A DNA stretch of 38,882 nucleotides from an uncultured Clostridia bacterium (GTDB lineage: Bacteria > Bacillota > Clostridia > Oscillospirales > Ruminococcaceae). Shown piece after piece: positions 23,477 through 31,132 of the stretch. The notes below the pieces were generated by a model. The model saw only the letters and a list, made by a program, of their open reading frames with translations, had not been told where the DNA came from and made no database searches. Every line of letters begins with the position of its first letter. Position 1 is the first letter of the stretch. Position numbers and translations under genes: made by a program. The stretch covers positions 1 to 38,882 of the forward strand of contig CANQXS010000024.1 in the NCBI GenBank assembly GCA_947627875.1. The letters are read 5' to 3'.

Positions 23477-23612
23477 TACTCATATCGGAGCGCCGAGCTG
23501 AGCGGAGATTTTCGGGGAGCTTCCCCCGAAGCTTTGCAGGGCGCTTCGGCTTTTGGCGCGGCGGGCGCTTCGGTGAAAAACGGCAGGGGCTTTTAAGTTC
23601 GCGCCCCACCGA

Positions 23613-23691
23613 GGGCGAGCCTCGCCGCGCAAAGCGCGGGCGCGCGGGCTTCGCCCGCGCGCGGCTGCCTGCGGCAGCCCGAGGCTCGCCC
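23613..23691. repeat. Fully paired four-way-junction palindrome
   Basis: Outer arms GGGCGAGCCTCG (23613-23624) and CGAGGCTCGCCC (23680-23691) are perfect complements. They enclose three perfect hairpins with no unpaired base between them: CCGCGC-AAA-GCGCGG (23625-23639), GCGCGCGGGC-TTC-GCCCGCGCGC (23640-23662) and GGCTGCC-TGC-GGCAGCC (23663-23679). Only the three 3-nt loops are unpaired in 79 nt. Confidence 0.85.
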
Positions 23692-23721
23692 GGGTCAGGG
23701 AGCAAAGCCCAACGCGCCGCG

Positions 23722-23756
23722 CGTGCAAAAATATACGAAAAGTATATTTTTGCACG
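23722..23756. repeat. Perfect 15-bp hairpin with GAAAA loop
   Basis: CGTGCAAAAATATAC (23722-23736), loop GAAAA, GTATATTTTTGCACG (23742-23756). No T-run follows, so it is not a standard terminator; it may be a processing or stability element, or part of the adjacent repeat. Confidence 0.8.
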
Positions 23757-23844
23757 ATTATTTCTAAACGTAGCACATGTCATAGCAACAAATAGTATAA
23801 TATAGTCACTATTTTACCCAAAGTATAACATCGGAGGCAAAAAT

Positions 23845-24597
23845 ATGCCCGAAATCGGAAAATTCCGCGTCGGAGAGTTTGCCGTCACAGAGTACGACTC
23901 CCTCGATTCGACGAATAACCTGCTCAAAAAGCTTGCCGCCGAGGGCGCTCCCGACGGCACGGCTGCAATAGCTCTGACCCAGACCGGCGGCAAAGGCAGG
24001 CTCGGAAGGAGCTTTTTCAGCCCCGAGGGCTGCGGGCTCTATATGTCGGTCCTGCTCAGAAGGGATATCCCCGTAGGGCTTGCGAAGCTTCTGACCCCGC
24101 TCGCCGCGGTTGCCGTCGCCGAGGCGCTGGAGCGCTGCGGCTCGAAAAAAATCGGCATAAAGTGGGTCAACGACCTCTATGCCGACGGAAAAAAGGTTTG
24201 CGGAATATTGACCGAATCTCAGATCTGCCCCGACGGCTCGGCGCTGAATTGGGCTGTCGTCGGGATAGGCGTAAACCTCGTTGAGCCGCCCTGCGGCTAC
24301 CCCGAAGGCATAAAAGACCGCGCCGGCGCCGCGTTTGAATCCGCATCCGAAAACCTCCGTGAACGCGCCGCAAGGGAGATCCTCCTCTCGCTCGGAAGCC
24401 GCCTTAAAAGCCTCGGCTCGCGGGAATTCATCGAAGATTACCGCGCCCGCTCGATCCTTACCGACCGCGAGGTTACAGTCCTGCCGGAGGGCATACCCGC
24501 TCGGGTAAAAGGAATCGACGGCGACTGCCGGCTTATCGTAGATACCCCCTCGGGCGAGCGGCTCCTCGAAAGCGGAGAGGTCAGCCTGAAATTATAA
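23845..24597 (+). CDS. birA: Biotin-[acetyl-CoA-carboxylase] ligase (BirA without HTH)
   Basis: A 250-aa enzyme that makes biotinyl-AMP and transfers biotin to a lysine of biotin-carrier proteins. The ATP/biotin loop is QTGGKGRLGRSFFSP (GRGRxG-type); GIKWVNDLYADGKKVCGIL is the KWPND-type motif with Val for Pro; VVGIGVNLVEP is the conserved core strand. A short SH3-like C-terminal domain follows (REVTVLPEGIPARVKGIDGDCRLIVD). There is no N-terminal HTH, so it is the monofunctional type and does not repress biotin genes. GGAGG precedes the ATG. It converges on guaB with a shared terminator. Confidence 0.92.
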   Translation: MPEIGKFRVGEFAVTEYDSLDSTNNLLKKLAAEGAPDGTAAIALTQTGGKGRLGRSFFSPEGCGLYMSVLLRRDIPVGLAKLLTPLAAVAVAEALERCGSKKIGIKWVNDLYADGKKVCGILTESQICPDGSALNWAVVGIGVNLVEPPCGYPEGIKDRAGAAFESASENLRERAAREILLSLGSRLKSLGSREFIEDYRARSILTDREVTVLPEGIPARVKGIDGDCRLIVDTPSGERLLESGEVSLKL

Positions 24598-24599
24598 CA

Positions 24600-24635
24600 A
24601 AAAGCCCGCCCTCAGAACGAGGACGGGCGCTTTTT
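24600..24635. terminator. Shared bidirectional terminator of birA and guaB
   Basis: GCCCGCCCTC-AGAAC-GAGGACGGGC (one C-A mismatch) flanked by an A-run on the left and a T-run on the right, so it works on both strands. Confidence 0.88.
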
Positions 24636-24638
24636 CCG

Positions 24639-26312
<1,674 letters not shown>

Positions 26313-26344
26313 GATATAAACCATATCCAAAGGAGGCGCCGCGA

Positions 26345-27055
26345 GTGAACGGCTTTCGCCACGAAATAAAGCTTCTGCTGTCCCCTGCCGAAGCCGCTGT
26401 GCTCCGCACAAAGCTTGCGGCCCTTCTGCCCCTCGACCCCAACTCCGGCGAAAAGGGCGAATATTTTATCCGCAGCCTTTATTTCGACGACCTCTCCAAA
26501 ACCTCGTATTTCGAGAAGCTCGCCGGTGTGAGCGACCGCAAAAAATACCGCCTTCGCGTTTACAACCTCTCCGACTCGGCGATAAAGTTAGAATGCAAGG
26601 AAAAGCGGGGCGACCGCATTAAAAAGCGCTCCGCCTCGGTATCGCGCGAATGCGCCGAAGCGATGACAAAGGGCGATTTCTCGCTCCTCTACGGCTATGA
26701 CGACCCGCTCTGCCGCGAGGTCCTGAGCCTTGCGAGCGGAAAGGGGCTCAAGCCCTCGGTAATAGTCGATTACGACCGCGAGGCATATCTCCACCCCGTC
26801 TCGAACGTCCGCCTTACCTTCGACAAGGCTCTCCACGCCGGAATCGAGAGCACCGACGTCTTCGACGAAAATCTTATGAGCATACCCGTCTTTCCCGACG
26901 GAAGCGTTATTTTTGAGGTGAAATACGACGATATCCTGCCGAAGTTCTTGCAGCAGGTAATCGCGGGAGCAAGAGGTCAGCGCCTCGCCCTCTCGAAATT
27001 CACCCTCTGCCTCGACGGGTTGCACTGCTTCAAACCGAAGCTTCAGCATAAATAA
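26345..27055 (+). CDS. VTC-domain polyphosphate polymerase-like protein
   Basis: A 236-aa single VTC domain of the CYTH/TTM superfamily. It starts at GTG with AAAGGAGG 8 nt upstream. Tunnel-lining charged strands are visible: FRHEIKLLL (4-12), IRSLYFDD, KKYRLRVYN, IKLECKEKRGDRIKKRSA, VIVDYDREAY, VRLTFDK and VIFEVKYDDILP. In yeast Vtc4 this fold polymerises phosphate from ATP; bacterial versions are often annotated as polyphosphate polymerases, but activity is mostly unproven. It is cytosolic and first in an operon with a membrane protein and a DUF4956 protein, the usual partner. CotH-family kinases often co-occur with this pair; one lies 20 kb away here. Confidence 0.88.
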   Translation: MNGFRHEIKLLLSPAEAAVLRTKLAALLPLDPNSGEKGEYFIRSLYFDDLSKTSYFEKLAGVSDRKKYRLRVYNLSDSAIKLECKEKRGDRIKKRSASVSRECAEAMTKGDFSLLYGYDDPLCREVLSLASGKGLKPSVIVDYDREAYLHPVSNVRLTFDKALHAGIESTDVFDENLMSIPVFPDGSVIFEVKYDDILPKFLQQVIAGARGQRLALSKFTLCLDGLHCFKPKLQHK

Positions 27056-27072
27056 TTTTTAAGAGCGATTTT

Positions 27073-27711
27073 ATGGACACATTAGACATCGCCGTTGCGG
27101 CGATAATAGGATTTATCTTGGCGTTTATCCTGCAAACGGTCCTGCTTTCAAAGGCAAAAACCCGCATCGTTAAGCTTCTTCCTGCAATCATATCCGCGGT
27201 CGCAGCGCTGCTGTCCGCTTGCGCGGAGGCGATAAGCCTTTTGACCGTCGGAAGCAGCAACTTTATCCTTGCGGCGGCATTTTTCGCGGCGGGGCTTCTC
27301 GGCTGCGGAGTTGCGGCGCTAATCGGCAAAACGATGACGACAAACGCCGCGGTAATAGTTCCCGTCGCCGCAGTCCTGCTCGCAGTGGGAGCGGTGTTTG
27401 CCGCCGAATGGCGGAACGGGCGCTACAGCAATAACTGGGATCTTCAGGTAAGGATCGATGAGATCACTGCCTCGGAAAACGGCGACCTCAGCGTTGCGGC
27501 AAGCGGAGTAGGGAACGGTGCGGAATTTGACGGCGCAGATTCCGGCATCACGGGCGACATATACTGCGAAGATGAATTTTACAGCCTTTTTATACCGGCA
27601 AAGCTCGCCGAAAAATATAACCTCTATGAGGGAATGGTCCTCAACTGCAACGTAAAAGAGGAAAGCGGCAAAACTACCGTCACAAAAATAGACGGTTCTT
27701 ATAAAAAATAA
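27073..27711 (+). CDS. Membrane protein of unknown function in VTC operon
   Basis: A 212-aa protein I do not recognise. About four hydrophobic helices fill residues 4-23, 33-58, 62-84 and 90-110 (for example AAVIVPVAAVLLAVGAVFAA). They are followed by a roughly 100-residue polar C-terminal domain (EWRNGRYSNNWDLQVRIDEI, then a beta-rich YSLFIPAKLAEKYNLYEG, LNCNVKEESGKTTVTKID) that resembles an OB-like or sandwich fold outside the membrane. It sits 17 nt after the VTC gene and 40 nt before DUF4956, so it is probably part of the same complex. Its start has no strong ribosome-binding site, so coupling to the VTC gene is likely. Confidence 0.7.
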   Translation: MDTLDIAVAAIIGFILAFILQTVLLSKAKTRIVKLLPAIISAVAALLSACAEAISLLTVGSSNFILAAAFFAAGLLGCGVAALIGKTMTTNAAVIVPVAAVLLAVGAVFAAEWRNGRYSNNWDLQVRIDEITASENGDLSVAASGVGNGAEFDGADSGITGDIYCEDEFYSLFIPAKLAEKYNLYEGMVLNCNVKEESGKTTVTKIDGSYKK

Positions 27712-27751
27712 GCCGTAAACCCGGCAAAACCCATATGAAAGGAAAATAAAA

Positions 27752-28411
27752 ATGCAATCCATCCGTTCAGTCCTCCGCGAATCAATCGAGCAGCTCGGTC
27801 TTGTCGAGCACCTGACAGTAGCCTATATTTTGGTGTCGCTTATATGCGCCGCCCTCTGCGGGCTGATAATCTATCTCGTATATAAGATATTCTACCGCGG
27901 CGCGGTCTACAGCGAGAATTTCGCTGTTCTCATCGTCCTTACAACGGTGGTAACGGCGTTTATCGTCATCACCATAGGCTCAAACCTCGTGCTGTCGCTC
28001 GGTATGGTCGGCGCGCTCTCGATAGTTAGGTTCCGCTCGGCAGTCAAAGACCCGCTCGACGTGGGCTTCCTCTTCTGGGGGATAGCCGTGGGCATAACCT
28101 CGGGCGCGGGGCTCTATCCGTTCGCGCTCATCGCAACCGCCGCCATCGCGATAGTTTATATCCTCTTTACCGTTCTGGGAAGGGGCAGGCGGACCTTTGC
28201 GGTCGTCGTAAGATATGAGGACAGGGCGGAAGAGGATCTGAACAAGGTCCTTGCCGAAGTTCACCCGAAGATCAGGGGGCGCGCAAGATACAAGGACGCA
28301 AACGAGCTCACCGCCGACGTTAAGATCAAGCGCGACAGCGACCTCGTCAAAAAGCTCAACGCCGTAGAGGGAGTTATCAGCGCGGTAATGGTGGAATACA
28401 CCGGAGAGTAA
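27752..28411 (+). CDS. DUF4956 membrane protein
   Basis: A 219-aa protein with four hydrophobic helices in the N-terminal 150 residues and the family core SNLVLSLGMVGALSIVRFRSAVKDPLDVGFLFWGIAVGI. A cytosolic alpha/beta C-terminal domain follows (FAVVVRYEDRAEEDLNKVLAEV...DVKIKRDSDLVKKLNAVEGVISAVMVEY), ferredoxin-like in pattern. The function is unknown; DUF4956 genes are typically next to VTC-domain genes, as here, which suggests polyphosphate handling at the membrane. AAAGGAAA precedes the ATG. It ends the operon at a strong terminator. Confidence 0.87.
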   Translation: MQSIRSVLRESIEQLGLVEHLTVAYILVSLICAALCGLIIYLVYKIFYRGAVYSENFAVLIVLTTVVTAFIVITIGSNLVLSLGMVGALSIVRFRSAVKDPLDVGFLFWGIAVGITSGAGLYPFALIATAAIAIVYILFTVLGRGRRTFAVVVRYEDRAEEDLNKVLAEVHPKIRGRARYKDANELTADVKIKRDSDLVKKLNAVEGVISAVMVEYTGE

Positions 28412-28424
28412 AGCCGTATAACTT

Positions 28425-28463
28425 TAAAGACCGCAGACAAATAAATGTCTGCGGTCCTTTTTT
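28425..28463 (+). terminator. Terminator of the VTC-DUF4956 operon
   Basis: Perfect 11-bp stem GACCGCAGACA-AATAAA-TGTCTGCGGTC followed by CTTTTTT; an A-rich 5' side lets it act for the convergent xylanase gene as well. Confidence 0.92.
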
Positions 28464-28465
28464 AC

Positions 28466-29533
28466 TCAGAAGTCAATTACTCTCAGTAATGCCTCTTTGG
28501 GCTTATACTCTTCGTCGAACAGAAGCGGAAGGTTTTTCCTGCCCTCGCGGTTCTTGAAGGAGCTCAGCCAGGAATGCTTATCCGAAACGCCCCAGAGGGT
28601 AACGCTCTCGATAATGTCCTTCATTTCCCTGAATATTCCGAAAACTTCGCCGTAAACCTCGGCGACGCGCTCAGAAAGATGCTCGGGCGGAAGGGCGTCG
28701 GGGTTCTTCCAGTCGATGCAGTTTACGTCCATTTCGGTTATATGGAGATTCAGCCCAGTTTCGGCATACATCTCGAGCGAGCGCTTTATGTTGTCGAGCT
28801 GCTCTTGCTTCATCAGCGCGTTTATATGGCACTGACAGCCGATAACGTCGACGAGCCCGCGCTCCTTAAGCCCGTTCACGAGCCGAAGAATGCTCTCCCT
28901 CTTCTGGGGGACGTATTCGTTGTAATCGTTGCAGACGAGCTCCTGATTCGGGAAATACTTCCGCGCAAGGGCGTATATCTCGTAGAGATAGTCCTCGCCG
29001 AGCTTGTTTTTAAAGACGGTCTCACGAAGATATCCGCCGTGATCGTCGACGGCTTCGTTCACAACGTCCCAGCAGAAGCATTCGGGGAAGTGCTCCGAGA
29101 CCATTTTGAAATGCTCTTCGGTGTTGATGCGGATTTCCTCGGGGGTGAGCTGCTCGAATATGCCCCAGGGGTAGTTGCCGTGCCACATAAGGGCGTGACC
29201 GCGGACGCCGAGCCCGTTTTCGAGCGCGAAGTTGTAGATTTTATCGGCGGGAGAAAAATCCGTCTCCATAGAGGGGTGGACGAACCTCTCGCGGCGGGTT
29301 ATCTCTGGCGGCGGCGGGGGCTCGCGCTTTTCGCCCGGCTTCGGGGGACGCATATGCCTGAAATCCGGCTTGGGGTAATCGTGAGGGTGAATGAGGTTAT
29401 ACTTCATCTCGTTCTCGCAGGTGACGGTGTCGAAGTGGGTTTTCAGGGTCTCCGCCGCCTCGTCGAGCCAGTGCGCAGACACCGCCGCACCGACCTTGAA
29501 GTAGTTTTTATAGGCTTCTTTAAAGGTCTTCAT
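28466..29533 (-). CDS. GH10 endo-1,4-beta-xylanase, cytoplasmic type
   Basis: A 355-aa glycoside hydrolase family 10 catalytic domain. The acid/base glutamate is E160 in WDVVNEAVDD and the nucleophile E267 in HITEMDVN; GHALMWHGNYP, TCENEMKYN and VTLWGVSDKHSWL are other GH10 blocks. It cleaves beta-1,4-xylan or xylo-oligosaccharides with retention. There is no signal peptide from ATG 29533 (AAGGAG upstream), so it probably acts inside the cell on imported oligomers. An unusual polar, Pro-rich insertion at about residues 61-85 (PPKPGEKREPPPPPEITRR) lies after the TCENEMK strand. It is a single gene with no sugar transporter beside it. Confidence 0.93.
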   Translation of the reverse strand: MKTFKEAYKNYFKVGAAVSAHWLDEAAETLKTHFDTVTCENEMKYNLIHPHDYPKPDFRHMRPPKPGEKREPPPPPEITRRERFVHPSMETDFSPADKIYNFALENGLGVRGHALMWHGNYPWGIFEQLTPEEIRINTEEHFKMVSEHFPECFCWDVVNEAVDDHGGYLRETVFKNKLGEDYLYEIYALARKYFPNQELVCNDYNEYVPQKRESILRLVNGLKERGLVDVIGCQCHINALMKQEQLDNIKRSLEMYAETGLNLHITEMDVNCIDWKNPDALPPEHLSERVAEVYGEVFGIFREMKDIIESVTLWGVSDKHSWLSSFKNREGRKNLPLLFDEEYKPKEALLRVIDF

Positions 29534-29754
29534 TTTGTCTCCTTTCGGGTCGTAACGGTTGGTTTGCGGGTGGAAATATGCTTTAGCTTCCACACCCCCT
29601 AATCCCCCTCTCCCTCAGAGAGGAAGAGGGTGTTCCCCAAACTTAAAGACTCACAACCAATTCCCACGCTTACAACAGGCAAACCAACACCACCGACAAT
29701 GCCGGTGGTGTTGGTTGGCAAAAAGTATTCGGTCTGCCTTTCAAAGACAGCCGA
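29534..29754. other. Gap upstream of xylanase: repeat copy 3 and a 14-bp hairpin
   Basis: No gene. About 29587-29631 is the short third copy of the dispersed repeat (first hairpin only: CTTCCACACCCCCTAATCCC, then CTCTCCCTC against GAGGAAGAG). 29682-29716 is a perfect hairpin AACCAACACCACCG-ACAATGC-CGGTGGTGTTGGTT with no T-run, which may insulate the pheromone-type locus from the xylanase promoter region. Confidence 0.7.
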
Positions 29755-29802
29755 AAATTTTCATGCGGTGATATGTTATTATCCTCCGAAATCAGTTAAA
29801 AT
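29755..29802 (+). promoter_or_regulatory. Promoter of the secreted peptide gene with 23-bp regulator element
   Basis: The 23-bp element at 29755-29777 (core TTTCATGCGGTGATATG) is identical to 31022-31044. A -10 TAAAAT lies at 29797-29802, 19 bp after the element, exactly the spacing seen in the second promoter. No good -35 exists; the element occupies its place, which suggests activator dependence. The core reads as imperfect inward half-sites TTTCA-N5-TGATA. Confidence 0.75.
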
Positions 29803-29831
29803 CAAATTATACTGACTGAGGAGGTAATAAT

Positions 29832-30017
29832 ATGAGGTCTGTTTTTCTCAAGCTTTTCTGCGCAGCAGTTGCACTTACGGTGATTTTCAACGCCGCGGGC
29901 AGTCTTCCAGAGCCCGGCAGCGGACCGGCAGACGATTCTGTTGTGCAGGCAGAAGAAGGTTCCGGCGGGGTATCGCCTCTTAACGACGATGATCCGGTTT
30001 ATATTGATACAGACTGA
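29832..30017 (+). CDS. Small secreted acidic peptide, candidate pheromone precursor
   Basis: A 61-aa peptide. Residues 1-23 are a signal peptide (MRSVFLKLFCAAVALTVIFN, then AAG) with a basic start and hydrophobic core. The remaining 38 or so residues contain about 10 Asp/Glu and no Lys/Arg, ending NDDDPVYIDTD. GAGGAGGT 6 nt before the ATG is an excellent ribosome-binding site. It belongs to no family I recognise. The gene converges on an HTH/TPR-like regulator, overlapping its 3' end by 19 bp, and has the same upstream element as the ABC operon. This is the layout of RRNPP/Rgg pheromone pairs, so it may be secreted, trimmed to a C-terminal oligopeptide and sensed after re-import. That function is inferred; the acidity is unusual for known RRNPP pheromones. 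Confidence 0.8.
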   Translation: MRSVFLKLFCAAVALTVIFNAAGSLPEPGSGPADDSVVQAEEGSGGVSPLNDDDPVYIDTD

Positions 30018-30928
30018 TGATCTTTATCAAAATTATTGCGGACTAATTCTTCTAATCTCGCGACTGTATTCGGACCGGTTTTGATGTATTTTGCAAGTAC
30101 ACAGGCGTCCAATGCATACCGTTCAGCCGATTCCTTATCAAGGGGTCGGCTTCTTTTCAGTAAATCATACGACAAATTATACATTGTCTGCACAAGCACG
30201 CTGGCTTTGCCGGTCTTCTTTGCAATGTCTATACCTTCTTTGCAGATTTCTATCGCTTCGTCGTATCTTTCCGCAAGACCGAGATATTTCGACAGATTAT
30301 ATAATATCATCGGGAGAACGCGCATGGCTTCGGTTTTATCGAAAATATCGGAATTGCAATGCTCGCGCAGGTAATACAGCACATTTATTGCATTGTCTCT
30401 GTCACCGACTTCATCGGAGAATATAGCGATATTATTAAGCGCCAAGATTTCCTCGTATGTCAGCAAATGCGGAAGATTCTCCTTTGAGTAATTCGGGTGG
30501 GTAAGCCTGAGGGCGGATTCAAATCTGTTTAACGACTCGGCAGGCTCAAATTCTTTCATATGTACTATAGTATACATTATTTCGTAAAACTGCCTGTCGG
30601 AGGGCGAAAAGTGTTCCGAATATTCCGAAAGCTCGCAAAGATATTCCTCTGCCGCTTTAAAATTATTGGCAGCGTATGCCATACGCGTTTTAAGCTGAAG
30701 GTCGGTCATGTCAAGTTCAATAGAGCCGACGGCAAGGAAAAAAGCCGAGGCTGAATACCCCAGCCTCTGCAAAAGCGCCTGAGCGTGAGCTCTTGTCGGC
30801 GGGTGGGCGCCAGTTTCTACCCGCGAAAGGGTCGCGACCGAGCATATCCCCTCGCTGAGCTCTTCTTGGGTGAGCCCGAGCTCGCTGCGGCGGTATTTTA
30901 TAAACGCGCCTATATTATAGACAGACAA
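29999..30928 (-). CDS. HTH-TPR regulator, RRNPP/Rgg-like peptide sensor candidate
   Basis: A 309-aa protein. Residues 6-60 are an XRE helix-turn-helix (IKYRRSELGLTQEELSEGIC, then SVATLSRVETG). Residues 75-300 are all-helical with repeat-like motifs (AANNFKAAEEYLCELSEYSE; AINVLYYLREHCN; AERYDEAIEICKEGIDIAKK; VLVQTMYNLSYDLLKR), consistent with a TPR peptide-binding domain. The architecture is that of PlcR, Rgg and similar sensors. Translation starts at TTG 30928, with AGGGGG 7 nt upstream and no better start, a rare start that limits expression. It has its own consensus promoter (30971-30999), with a TGTGATA/TATCACA palindrome on the -10, divergent from the ABC operon. It probably activates the two promoters carrying the 23-bp element. 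Confidence 0.85.
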   Translation of the reverse strand: MSVYNIGAFIKYRRSELGLTQEELSEGICSVATLSRVETGAHPPTRAHAQALLQRLGYSASAFFLAVGSIELDMTDLQLKTRMAYAANNFKAAEEYLCELSEYSEHFSPSDRQFYEIMYTIVHMKEFEPAESLNRFESALRLTHPNYSKENLPHLLTYEEILALNNIAIFSDEVGDRDNAINVLYYLREHCNSDIFDKTEAMRVLPMILYNLSKYLGLAERYDEAIEICKEGIDIAKKTGKASVLVQTMYNLSYDLLKRSRPLDKESAERYALDACVLAKYIKTGPNTVARLEELVRNNFDKDHQSVSI

Positions 30929-30961
30929 ATTTATTACCCCCTATTGACTTTGGCGCTTTTT

Positions 30962-30999
30962 TGTGATAAAATAATATCACAGTTCAGAGAAATTGTCAA
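30962..30999 (-). promoter_or_regulatory. Regulator promoter with overlapping palindromic operator
   Basis: On the minus strand TTGACA (30999-30994), a 17-bp spacer, and TATTAT (30976-30971). The perfect palindrome TGTGATA-AAATAA-TATCACA (30962-30981) covers the -10, a natural autorepression site. Its half-site shares TGATA with the 23-bp element. Confidence 0.75.
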
Positions 31000-31021
31000 C
31001 GGCTTTGCGGTTTTTGGCTGT

Positions 31022-31069
31022 AAATTTTCATGCGGTGATATGTTCATTGGAAAAAATCCATGATATAAT
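31022..31069 (+). promoter_or_regulatory. ABC operon promoter with the same 23-bp element
   Basis: The element at 31022-31044 is identical over 23 bp to 29755-29777. -10 TATAAT at 31064-31069 is again 19 bp after the element. The position expected for a -35 holds only TGTTCA, so activation by a bound regulator is likely. The leader before the ATG at 31133 is about 57 nt. Confidence 0.78.
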
Positions 31070-31132
31070 ACCGTTGACGAAAGAATCTTTCGACCCTTTA
31101 CTTACAAAATCCAACCCGAAAGGAGCATAAAA

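Larger units (their letters stand above)
23477..23844. other. GC-rich structured gap between alr and birA
   Basis: No gene seen. It contains, in order: a likely alr terminator-type hairpin TTCGGGG-AGCTT-CCCCCGAA (about 23513-23531), a perfect four-way-junction palindrome set (23613-23691), a perfect 15-bp hairpin (23722-23756), and a candidate -10 TATAAT at 23796-23801 that may serve birA (no good -35). Confidence 0.6.

Noticed and set aside
23415-23783. Minus-strand ORFs in the alr-birA gap
   Set aside because: They are Arg/Pro/Ala-rich readings of the GC palindromes, with no plausible start signals.
29680-29720. Hairpin AACCAACACCACCG as an intrinsic terminator
   Set aside because: Neither strand has a T-run after it; kept only as a hairpin.
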